NCBI GenBank assembly: GCA_030043335.1 | Contig: JASHXX010000426.1 | Location: 1 to 7,756 of the forward strand | From: Xanthobacteraceae bacterium | GTDB taxonomy: Bacteria > Pseudomonadota > Alphaproteobacteria > Rhizobiales > Xanthobacteraceae | Direction of reading: 5' to 3' | Length of the DNA: 7,756 nt | In this document: positions 1 to 6,702 of the stretch, piece by piece | Position numbering within the stretch: the first letter of the stretch is position 1 | Layout: each line of letters starts with the position of its first letter | The notes under the pieces: model-generated | What the model was told of the DNA's origin: nothing | Seen by the model: the letters and a program-made list of their open reading frames with translations, nothing else | Databases searched by the model: none | Translations under genes and position numbers: made by a program

Positions 1-796
1 CACCGCCATCGAACTGCCAAGGGCGATTGAATTCCTCCGACCAATCGGCACCTCCAATCCGCCGGCCTTGAGATGAAGCAGCGGCTTGATCTGGTCGGGA
101 CGACCATAGGGAGCCGGGCCCATCACCTCGCCGCATTTGTTCCAATCGCCGAAAACATAGATCGATACCCGGCTGTACAAAGCGCCGAGGCCGGGCATGC
201 TGTAGAATTCCTGATTTAGGAAACCGCGGTTAGGCTCAATCCAGATCTTCTTCAACGTTTCGATGTTGCTGCCCTTGAATCGGTAGTAGCTCTCCGACTC
301 GCGGGCCAACGGATTGACCGTTTCATCACGCGGTGAGCCTTCATGGACGTCACAGCTGAAGCTGCCGACCCCGTCGACCACCATGATCGCGCCCTCCTCG
401 AACGGACACGCCGCAAAGGCGCTGTAGGCGTGGGCGAGATGATGCGAGATGGTGACGATCTTGTTGGAGCTGGTCAGATACAATGGATGCGTTGATGCCT
501 GTTTTCGTTCGTCCGCATCCAAATAGAACGGCATGTACTGGTTGGCTAAACGCCGCTCCATGTCTTCGACCGGCAGCACGTAGCAGTTCCGTACGATCAA
601 TTCGACGTCGTCGAGGGAAGTGCCCTCGGCCTTCAGGCAATAGTCGATGACCTCCTGGTAAAAGCCGCTGGCGTGCTTCTCGCGCGTGACTCGTTCCTTG
701 GCGATGGCGAACGCGATCGCGCCGTCCCGCAACAGGCAGGCGCTGACATCATGGTCGTAGGTGTTCAGCGAGGATGTAACAGTGCTTCGAAGACAT
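1..796 (-). pseudogene. NodU/CmcH/TobZ-family carbamoyltransferase, N-terminal part, frameshifted, cut by left edge
   Basis: Enzymes of this family use carbamoyl phosphate and ATP to O-carbamoylate nodulation factors, antibiotics or other sugars. With the frame repaired, the protein begins MSSKHCYIL-G-LNTYDHDVSACLLRDG, the usual family opening. H119-x3-H123 in HHLAHAYSAF matches the family's metal-binding histidines, and D142-G sits in the following VVDG strand. The ATG at 796-794 has a good ribosome site (AGAGGGG, 807-801), but that frame leaves the protein after nine codons. The conserved frame resumes at the CTG at 768-766, as if two bases of a Gly codon were lost near 769. A second slip is likely near 49-46, where the other frame reads DWSEEFNRPWQFDGG. 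About 265 of the usual 550-600 residues are present. The substrate cannot be told. The family call is firm; whether this is a real pseudogene or sequence error is open. Confidence 0.8.
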
Positions 797-800
797 AACG

Positions 801-807
801 CCCCTCT
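801..807 (-). promoter_or_regulatory. Ribosome binding site deciding the carbamoyltransferase start
   Basis: On the minus strand AGAGGGG lies four bases before the ATG at 796-794. It is the only convincing initiation site for this gene. The conserved downstream frame has no ATG or GTG upstream, only a TTG at 822-820 without obvious support. This supports the ATG as the original start and places the frame disruption inside the gene. Confidence 0.5.
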
Positions 808-859
808 GACGGTACTGTGCAACCGCCCGCCGATCGGATCGTCGCGCAGCTCGCGTCAT

Positions 860-876
860 TTGCGGGATATTCGCAA
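860..876. promoter_or_regulatory. Dyad TTGCG-N7-CGCAA, possible operator
   Basis: A perfect 5+5 inverted repeat with a seven-base spacer lies between the divergent carbamoyltransferase and Gly-rich genes. Its size would suit a dimeric regulator acting on either side. I recognise no specific regulator consensus and see no convincing -35/-10 pair next to it. A short dyad like this can occur by chance. Confidence 0.2.
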
Positions 877-955
877 GACGATCTAGTGACACACGCAATG
901 CGGCCTAATCAAGATAACGCGCTGTTACTGGCGCGATTGCATCGCAGCGGAACGT

Positions 956-1058
956 GCAAATATCGAGGTGGATATGACAAAGCTGAACGAGCGTTCACTT
1001 GCTTGGCGGCGGTTATCGGGCGTAAGCCTTCAGTGTTTTCGGGCTTCGCAAATATCGA
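956..1058 (+). repeat. 11-bp direct repeat GCAAATATCGA (956-966 and 1048-1058)
   Basis: Two exact copies lie 92 bp apart. Each is followed within 7 to 13 bases by a purine-rich ribosome site and an ATGAC start: the possible small ORF at 974 and the Gly-rich gene at 1072. This may be a partly duplicated translation-initiation region. Only the two ends of the span are the repeat units. Confidence 0.4.
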
Positions 1059-1075
1059 AGGGAAGAAGGAAATGA
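974..1075 (+). CDS. Possible 33-residue basic upstream ORF, coupled to the Gly-rich gene
   Basis: An ATG at 974 with GAGG five bases upstream opens a 33-codon frame that begins MTKLNERSLAWRR and ends with a short basic tail. Its TGA (1073-1075) overlaps the next ATG (1072-1074) as ATGA, the classic arrangement for translational coupling. The peptide has many Arg/Lys and no membrane segment, and I do not recognise it. It could be a leader peptide controlling the downstream gene, a tiny protein, or chance. The ATGA overlap and the ribosome site are its only support. Confidence 0.3.
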   Translation: MTKLNERSLAWRRLSGVSLQCFRASQISKGRRK

Positions 1076-1431
1076 CCGGGAACCGGGTCCGCAGATTTGT
1101 CACGCGTTGCCTGGCGATAGCTGCCCTCCTCGGAATCTATGTTGTCACGACTCTCGGCGTAACCAGCCTGGTGCTGGCTGGGACCGCTACGACCGCCCTG
1201 GCGAGAGGTGGTGGCGGCGGTGGCCGAGGCGGCGGTGGTGGCCGAGCCGGTGGCGGCGCAAGAGGGGTCGGTCGCGGCGGTGGTGCGGTCGGTCGCGGCG
1301 GTGCTTGGGTCGGTCGCGGGGGTCGAGGAGTGGTTGCCCGTGGCGCAGGCCGTGGCCGATTCTGGGGTGGTCGCTGGTGGGGCTACGGCGTTGCTCCCTG
1401 CTGGCAGATGAGCCCCGCGGACTGGGTCTGA
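1072..1431 (+). CDS. Secreted glycine/arginine-rich small protein, function unknown
   Basis: The protein has 119 residues. A basic start (NRVRRFVTR) precedes a hydrophobic stretch at about 13-36 and a likely signal-peptidase site after A44 (TALA, then RGGG). The mature part is almost entirely Gly, Arg, Ala and Val, with three in-register heptads beginning V66, V73 and V80 (VGRGG-x-x), followed by an aromatic end (FWGGRWWGYG...CW...DWV). I chose the ATG at 1072 because GGGAAGAAGGA lies directly upstream and the signal peptide starts there. The same frame is open back to an ATG at 817, but that stretch looks non-coding. Similar short Gly-rich exported proteins are common in Bradyrhizobium relatives, with no known role. 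A hairpin terminator follows at 1457. Confidence 0.6.
   Translation: MTGNRVRRFVTRCLAIAALLGIYVVTTLGVTSLVLAGTATTALARGGGGGGRGGGGGRAGGGARGVGRGGGAVGRGGAWVGRGGRGVVARGAGRGRFWGGRWWGYGVAPCWQMSPADWV
1267..1329 (+). repeat. Three tandem 21-bp units coding VGRGG-x-x
   Basis: The motif GTCGGTCGCGG recurs at 1267, 1288 and 1309, exactly 21 bases apart and in the reading frame of the Gly-rich gene. Copies 1 and 2 match over 15 bases and the third diverges after 11. The unit codes a seven-residue repeat, so copy number could vary by slippage without breaking the frame. Confidence 0.7.
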
Positions 1432-1456
1432 ATCTGCGACTGAGTCGCCGGGATTG

Positions 1457-1490
1457 GCCGTGAGCCGTGCAACCGGCTCACGGCGTGTTT
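1457..1490 (+). terminator. Hairpin terminator after the Gly-rich gene
   Basis: GCCGTGAGCCG (1457-1467) pairs perfectly with CGGCTCACGGC (1474-1484) around the six-base loop TGCAAC. The 11-bp stem is followed by GTGTTT. It begins 25 bases after the TGA of the Gly-rich gene. The T tract is short, so termination may be incomplete. Confidence 0.6.
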
Positions 1491-1516
1491 GCGGCACGAT
1501 TTGAAGTTTCCCGGAT

Positions 1517-1549
1517 GCGGCGCTGCGCGGCGCCGCTCTCGTTGTTTCT
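1517..1549 (+). terminator. Second hairpin with T-rich tail between the Gly-rich gene and pepN
   Basis: GCGGCGC (1517-1523) and GCGCCGC (1530-1536) form a perfect 7-bp GC stem with loop TGCGCG. The following bases, TCTCGTTGTTTCT, are T-rich. It may back up the hairpin at 1457 and insulate pepN from upstream transcription. The rest of 1550-1672 shows nothing I can call beyond the pepN ribosome site. Confidence 0.35.
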
Positions 1550-1662
1550 GCGGCCATTTCTGTCGACATCGAACCCCCTGGACGGGCAGCACACCGCCGT
1601 GCCGGGATATGCTTTTTCGGGATGGTCAGGGCGCTTTCAATCGGCCCGCAAAGCTTCTACAT

Positions 1663-1666
1663 GGAG
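1663..1666 (+). promoter_or_regulatory. Ribosome binding site GGAG deciding the pepN start
   Basis: GGAG lies six bases upstream of the ATG at 1673. In-frame ATGs at 1661 and 1622 lack a clear ribosome site. Confidence 0.5.
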
Positions 1667-1672
1667 CCGATC

Positions 1673-4318
1673 ATGCGTACCGAGGAACCTCGCCCCGTCC
1701 GCCTCAAGGACTACCGCCCACCCGATTGGCTCATCGATACGGTCGAACTCGACGTCTCGCTTGACGCGGTGGCGACCAAGGTCCGCGCCAAGCTCAAGTT
1801 CAAACCCAACGGCGCGGGCGCGCCGGCGCCGCTCGTCCTCGACGGCGAGGAGCTTCAGCTGCGCTCGCTCCGGCTCGACGGCAAGCCGCTGGCGCCGGAA
1901 AGCTTCGCCGTCACCCCGGAGCGGCTGACCATCGCGCAACCTCCGAACCGGGCGTTCGAGCTCGAGGTCGAGACCATCATCGATCCCGGCGCCAACACGC
2001 AGCTGATGGGCCTCTACCGCGCCGGCACCACCTATTGCACGCAGTGCGAGGCCGAAGGTTTTCGCCGCATCACCTATTTCCTCGACCGCCCCGATGTGAT
2101 GGCCATCTACACCACGCGCATTGAGGCGGAAAAAGCCGAAGCGCCGGTTCTGCTCGCCAACGGCAACCTGGTCGCCCACGGCGACGTGCCGGGGACCACC
2201 CGGCATTTCGCGGTCTGGCACGATCCGTTTCCCAAGCCCTGCTACTTGTTTGCGCTTGTCGGCGGCCAGCTGGCGCGCGTCACCGACAGTTTCACGACGA
2301 TGTCCGGCCGCAACGTCGTGCTCCACATCTACGTCGAGCCCGGCAAGGAGGAGCGCTCGCTCTACGCCATGGACAGCCTCAAGCGCGCCATGCGCTGGGA
2401 CGAAGAGGCGTTCGGTTGCGAATACGATCTCGACATCTTCATGATCGTCGCCGTCTCCGCCTTCAACATGGGCGCGATGGAGAACAAGGGCCTCAACATC
2501 TTCAACGACAAATACGTCCTGGCCTCGCCGGCGACCGCGACCGACACCGATTTCGCGCAGATCGAGGCGGTGATCGCGCACGAATATTTCCACAATTGGA
2601 CCGGCGACCGCATCACTTGCCGCGACTGGTTCCAGCTCTGCCTAAAGGAGGGCCTCACCGTCTTCCGCGACCAGGAATTCTCCGCGGATCAGCGCTCACG
2701 CGCGGTCGAGCGCATCGGCGACGTGCGCTCGTTGCGCGCGCACCAGTTCGTCGAAGACGCCGGCCCGCTCGCCCATCCGGTGCGCCCCGAGCTCTATCAC
2801 CAGATCAACAACTTCTACACCACCACGGTCTACGACAAGGGCGCCGAGGTGGTGCGCATGATCAAGGCCCTGCTCGGGCCCGATCTATTCCGCAAGGGCA
2901 TGGACCTCTACTTCACGCGACATGACGGCGAGGCGGCAACCGTCGAGCAATTCGTGCGGTGCTTCGCCGATGTCAGCGGCCGCGACTTCTCGCAATTCAT
3001 GCTCTGGTACACGCAGGCCGGCACGCCCGAAATCGCGGTGTCACCGCAATACGACGCGGATCGGCGAACTTACCGGCTCGACATCGCGCAGACGATCCCG
3101 GCGACTCCCGGCCAGCCGCACAAGGACGCCGCGGTGATTCCGTTCGCCGTCGGGCTGGTCGGCAAGGACGGCCGCGATCTCGCGTTGGCGCTCGACGGCA
3201 AACCGCTCGAGCGCGACGTGCTGGTATTGACGCAGCCGAGCCAGAGCTTCGTCTTCACCGGCGTCGCCGAGCGGCCGATCCCTTCGCTCAATCGCGGCTT
3301 CTCGGCGCCGATCAAGCTCAAGCTGCCGATCGAGGCGCAGGAGCTTCGCTTTCTCGCCGCGCATGATCGCGATCCGTTCAATCGCTGGCAGGCGGTGCAG
3401 TCGCTGGCGATGTCGCTCCTCACCGCCAATGTCGCGGCGCTGCGTGAAGGCGAACAGGCGAGAGAGGATGAAGGGCTCATCGCCGCCCTCCTCGCCATTC
3501 TTGCCGACGCGAAGCTCGAGCCCACTTTCATCGCGCTGGCACTGACGCCGCCAAGCGAGGCCGATATCGCACGCGAAATCGGCCGCGACGTCGATCCCGA
3601 TGCGATCTTCGCCGCGCGTGCCAAACTGTACGCGACGATCGGCGCGCGGCTCGGCGCGTCGCTGGCGGACACGTACCGGCGGATGGTAACGCCGGGACCT
3701 TATCGCCCGGATGCGCAGAGCGCCGGCCGGCGCTCGCTCCGGAACACATGCCTCGATCTCTTGCTGGCGACGGGGCAAAGCGAGGCGGTCGCGCGGGCGG
3801 TTTCCCAATACGAGAACGCCGACAACATGACCGACCGGATGGCGGCGCTTTCGTCGTTGTCGCTGCACGCCCGGCCAGAGCGGTCCGCGGCGCTTAAAGA
3901 CTTCTACAAGCGCTATGCCGACGACCCATTGGTCATCGACAAATGGCTGGCCTTGCAGGCGGCGATCCCGGCGCCGGGCACGCTCGAACGCGTGCAGGCG
4001 TTGACGTCGCACCCGGCGTTCTCGATGGCCAATCCCAACCGGGTGCGATCGCTGATCGGCTCGTTCGCACAGGCGAACCACACCCAGTTCAACCGGGCCG
4101 ACGGCGCCGGCTATGATTTCATCGCCGACACCATGCTGGCGCTCGACCCGAAAAATCCGCAGGTCGCGGCGCGCATCATGGGGGCTTTCCGCTCCTGGCG
4201 TGCGCTGGAACCGCGGCGGCGGGAGCGGGCCGAAGCGACGCTGCGGCGCGTGGCAGCGGCGCCGACGCTTTCGCGCGACCTCCACGACATCGTCGCGCGC
4301 ACGCTCGCCGAGAGCTGA
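1673..4318 (+). CDS. pepN: Aminopeptidase N, M1 family zinc metallopeptidase
   Basis: PepN removes N-terminal residues from peptides, mainly in the cytoplasm, in the final stage of protein turnover. The 881-residue product is close to the 870 of E. coli PepN. The exopeptidase motif GAMEN is at 267-271. The zinc site HEYFH is at 303-307 with the third ligand E326 (HExxH-x18-E), and the transition-state tyrosine is probably Y387 in TVYDKGAEV. The usual four domains fit: N-terminal beta domain to about 195, catalytic to about 445, small beta domain to about 550, then the helical C-terminal domain. There is no signal peptide. The start at 1673 is chosen for its ribosome site and because MRTEEPRPVRLKDYRPP resembles relatives. 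The frame is intact throughout and codon use is typical GC-rich. It stands alone: the flanking genes are unrelated. Confidence 0.95.
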   Translation: MRTEEPRPVRLKDYRPPDWLIDTVELDVSLDAVATKVRAKLKFKPNGAGAPAPLVLDGEELQLRSLRLDGKPLAPESFAVTPERLTIAQPPNRAFELEVETIIDPGANTQLMGLYRAGTTYCTQCEAEGFRRITYFLDRPDVMAIYTTRIEAEKAEAPVLLANGNLVAHGDVPGTTRHFAVWHDPFPKPCYLFALVGGQLARVTDSFTTMSGRNVVLHIYVEPGKEERSLYAMDSLKRAMRWDEEAFGCEYDLDIFMIVAVSAFNMGAMENKGLNIFNDKYVLASPATATDTDFAQIEAVIAHEYFHNWTGDRITCRDWFQLCLKEGLTVFRDQEFSADQRSRAVERIGDVRSLRAHQFVEDAGPLAHPVRPELYHQINNFYTTTVYDKGAEVVRMIKALLGPDLFRKGMDLYFTRHDGEAATVEQFVRCFADVSGRDFSQFMLWYTQAGTPEIAVSPQYDADRRTYRLDIAQTIPATPGQPHKDAAVIPFAVGLVGKDGRDLALALDGKPLERDVLVLTQPSQSFVFTGVAERPIPSLNRGFSAPIKLKLPIEAQELRFLAAHDRDPFNRWQAVQSLAMSLLTANVAALREGEQAREDEGLIAALLAILADAKLEPTFIALALTPPSEADIAREIGRDVDPDAIFAARAKLYATIGARLGASLADTYRRMVTPGPYRPDAQSAGRRSLRNTCLDLLLATGQSEAVARAVSQYENADNMTDRMAALSSLSLHARPERSAALKDFYKRYADDPLVIDKWLALQAAIPAPGTLERVQALTSHPAFSMANPNRVRSLIGSFAQANHTQFNRADGAGYDFIADTMLALDPKNPQVAARIMGAFRSWRALEPRRRERAEATLRRVAAAPTLSRDLHDIVARTLAES

Positions 4319-4340
4319 ACGCGCCGCGCGCCCCGCCTCG

Positions 4341-4358
4341 GCCGCAGGCGACTGCGGC
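4341..4358 (+). terminator. Hairpin downstream of pepN, possible terminator
   Basis: GCCGCAG (4341-4347) and CTGCGGC (4352-4358) pair perfectly around the tetraloop GCGA, 22 bases after the pepN stop. No T run follows, so this is not a textbook rho-independent terminator. It may aid termination or protect the mRNA 3' end. Confidence 0.35.
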
Positions 4359-4402
4359 GGCTCGGTTCGGTCGCAAGCCGTTCATCCAAACCGAGGGCGT
4401 GG

Positions 4403-4416
4403 TTGATTTCGATCAA
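4403..4416. promoter_or_regulatory. FNR/FixK/NnrR-type box TTGATTTCGATCAA
   Basis: The site is a perfect TTGAT-N4-ATCAA palindrome, the consensus for CRP/FNR-family activators that switch on denitrification genes under low oxygen or NO. Its centre (4409.5) is 115 bases before the nirK ATG. Activation from the usual -41.5 position would put the transcript start near 4451, leaving a leader of about 75 bases. A clear -10 element is not obvious; GATACT at 4449-4454 is the nearest and would imply a slightly greater distance. Which regulator binds (FixK, FnrN, NnrR or Dnr) cannot be told from the box. Confidence 0.85.
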
Positions 4417-4512
4417 TCCTCGCTGCGGAGAAAATGACACATTCAAAGATACTGTGGATATGGCTCAGTTTGCCAAGTAGACCGCGAAACACATCGGCAA
4501 GATCGATTAGCT

Positions 4513-4517
4513 GGGAG
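4513..4517 (+). promoter_or_regulatory. Ribosome binding site GGGAG for nirK
   Basis: GGGAG lies seven bases before the ATG at 4525. It supports this start, which also places the membrane anchor at the very N-terminus. Confidence 0.55.
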
Positions 4518-4524
4518 CGATCAG

Positions 4525-6638
4525 ATGTCGAAGGCACTCCGCGCATTGCGGGAATGGTACATCGTTGTCATCGCCGTCGTCCTGTTCGGCGGCGGCTTCT
4601 TCCTTGCTTCACACTCGAATTCTCCCTCAACGCCGGCGACGGCGCAGGACGCACAATCGCCAGGGCCCGGACCAGCGGACCGAACGCCACCGGCGCCAAC
4701 TCCCGCGACGAAAGCGGCGTCAGCAGCTCCCGCAGCGCCGACCGAGGAGCCGCATCCGGCGACAATGGCGGCCGCAACGGCGAACCCGCCGCAGCCTCCG
4801 GCCGAGGCGGCCGCCGCGCCGGGGAACGAGCATGATACGAGCCATGACCTGACTGCGGCCGCCGCGGCGGACACCCAGGCACCGCCGTCGGCGCAGGCTG
4901 GGCCAATGGCGGCCGGCGATCCTGCCGCTGGGCGACTGGTATTCAGAAAGTGCCAGGCGTGTCATTCCATGGAGCCCGGCGAGAACATCCTGGGTCCCTC
5001 GCTGGCCGGCATCATCGGCCGCAAGGCGGGGTCTGAGGCCGGCTACAACTATTCGGCGGCTATGAAGCAGGCGAATATTGTCTGGGATGCCAAGACGCTC
5101 GACGCGTATCTGAGCGATCCGCAGAAGCTCATTCCCGGCAACAAGATGCCGTTCCCGGGTCTCAAGACCGATCACGACCGTGCCGACGTGATCGCGTTCT
5201 TTGTCGCTTCAGCGGGCGCTCAACCGGCGGCGGCCGCACCCGGTGCGCCGCCTGCCGGTGCGCCGCCTGTCGTTGCGCAACAGCCTCCGGCCGTGACCAA
5301 TCAGCCGCCGACCGCCGCAAGCCAGGCACCGCAGGGCGCAACCGCCGACGCAGGCTATCTGCCCGATGCCAAATACACGCTGCGATCAGGCATCGCCGAA
5401 GGACGCATGGTCTATATCGGCGTCGGCGGTTCAATCGACGGCAAGGTCAATCCGGTGCTGACCGCCGCAGAAGGACAGGTGGTCGAGCTGACGCTGATCA
5501 ATGGCGAAGGCGCCGAACACGATATCGTCTTTCCCGAGCAGAGCGCCAAATCGCCGCGCGTGACCGGGAAGGGAGCGAGCACCACGATCGCCTTTCGCGC
5601 GGGGAAGTCCGGCGACTTCATCTATTTCTGCAGCGTGCCCGGCCATCAACTCGCCGGCATGCAGGGCCAGTTCATCGTCACCGCACGACCGGCGCCGCAG
5701 ACGCTCGTCGAGGCCGACATCTCGCGCGAGCCGACCGACCTGCCGCCGCCAATCGGCAAGCGTGACCCGCAGAGCGTCCGCGTCGACCTGCTCAGCGTTG
5801 AGGTCGAGGGGCGGCTCGCGGAGGGCACCACGTTCGGCTACTGGACGTTCAACGGCGAAGTACCCGGTCCATTCATTCGCGTGCGCCTCGGCGACACCAT
5901 CGACATTCATCTGAAAAACTCAGCCGACAGCGCGATGATCCATTCCGTCGATTTCCACGCCACGACCGGGCCGGGCGGCGGCGCCGCGGCGCTTCAGGTC
6001 GATCCGGGGCAGGAGAAATCGATGACCTGGAAGGCGCTGGTGCCCGGCATTTACGTCTATCACTGCGCCACGCCGATGGTTTCCGAGCACATTGCCAACG
6101 GTATGTACGGTCTCATCCTGGTGGAGCCCGAGGACGGGCTGCCGCAGGTCGAGCACGAGTTCTACGTCATGCAAGGCGAGATCTACACCGACATACCCCA
6201 CGGGCAGCACGGCAGCGCCGAGTTCAGCGTTGAGAAATTGCTGGCGGAGCGCCCGGAATATTTCGTGTTCAACGGGTCGGTCGGCGCGCTGTCGAAGCTG
6301 CATCCGCTGCGGGCCAAGGTCGGCGATACGGTGCGCATCTTCTTCGGCGTCGGCGGCCCGAATTTCACGTCGTCCTTCCACGTCATCGGCGAGATTTTCG
6401 ATAAGGTCTATATGCTCGGCGGGCTGCAATCGCCGCCGCTCGAGGGCATACAAACCGTCAGCGTCGCGCCGGGGGCGCCGTCATCACCGAATTCAAGACC
6501 AAGGTGCCGGGCAACTACACCTTGGTCGATCACGCGCTGGCGCGGCTCGAGCGCGGGTTGGTGGGCGTCCTCAGTGTCGAAGGCGCGCCCAATCCCGAAA
6601 TCTATAACGGCCATGTGATGCCGGGGATGGGCCACTAG
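4525..6638 (+). CDS. nirK: Membrane-anchored cytochrome c-cupredoxin-copper nitrite reductase fusion (NirK), apparent frameshift near the 3' end
   Basis: NirK reduces nitrite to nitric oxide in the periplasm. Modules in order: an uncleaved anchor helix (about 12-29); a Pro/Ala-rich tether to about 130; class I cytochrome c (131-228) with haem motif CQACH (143-147) and axial M208; a second Pro/Ala tether to about 277; a cupredoxin with type 1 copper ligands H332, C369, H374, M379; then the NirK core. Core type 1 ligands are H473, C514, H522 and M527. Type 2 ligands are H478 and H513, with catalytic D476 and H619. The third type 2 ligand is the His codon at 6531-6533. The short CATPMVSEHIANGM loop and SSFHVIGEIFDKVY resemble the AniA/Hyphomicrobium class. 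As sequenced, the frame slips in the five G's at 6471-6475 and stops at 6618. One extra G restores the conserved end to TAG at 6636-6638, giving 704 residues. Confidence 0.9.
5240..5269 (+). repeat. Tandem 15-bp repeat in the second NirK tether
   Basis: CCGGTGCGCCGCCTG occurs twice back to back (5240-5254 and 5255-5269) and codes the repeated GAPPA/GAPPV in the Pro/Ala linker between the cytochrome and cupredoxin modules. It is in frame, so slippage here would only change tether length. Confidence 0.7.
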
Positions 6639-6680
6639 CTCACGTCGAGCGGTGCCCGTTGGTTCCGCGCGGCGTGAGCT
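6637..6680 (+). other. Strong intercistronic hairpin between nirK and nnrS
   Basis: AGCTCACGTCG (6637-6647) pairs with CGGCGTGAGCT (6670-6680), with one G-U pair. After a single A/G mismatch the stem continues with GCGG (6649-6652) against CCGC (6665-6668), giving about 15 pairs around a 12-base loop. It starts inside the nirK stop codon and ends 22 bases before the nnrS ATG. No T run follows, so an mRNA-stability or processing element, or partial attenuation, fits better than a full terminator. Confidence 0.5.
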
Positions 6681-6702
6681 GCAGATTGACGTGAGACTTG
6701 CG

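Noticed and set aside
817..1071. Open extension of the Gly-rich frame back to an ATG at 817 (85 extra residues)
   Set aside because: It would bury the signal peptide in the middle of the protein, has no good ribosome site at 817, and its composition is unlike the rest. The ATG at 1072 with a purine-rich upstream site fits better.
1030..1569. Minus-strand open frame of 179 codons opposite the Gly-rich gene
   Set aside because: It is the low-complexity Ala/Thr/Ser mirror of a Gly/Arg-rich coding strand, with no recognisable domain. It is a shadow frame.
1637..2593. Long minus-strand open frame (318 codons) inside pepN
   Set aside because: It lies opposite conserved PepN catalytic sequence. 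Its Arg/Val/Asp-rich content is what the complement of GC-rich codons gives.
3041..4285. Minus-strand open frame of 414 codons inside pepN
   Set aside because: Arg-rich composition and full overlap with the intact PepN C-terminal domain mark it as an antisense artefact of high GC.
4434..4835. Plus-strand 133-codon frame starting between the FNR box and nirK
   Set aside because: It overlaps nirK out of frame, has no ribosome site at 4434, and becomes low complexity where it covers the Pro/Ala tether.
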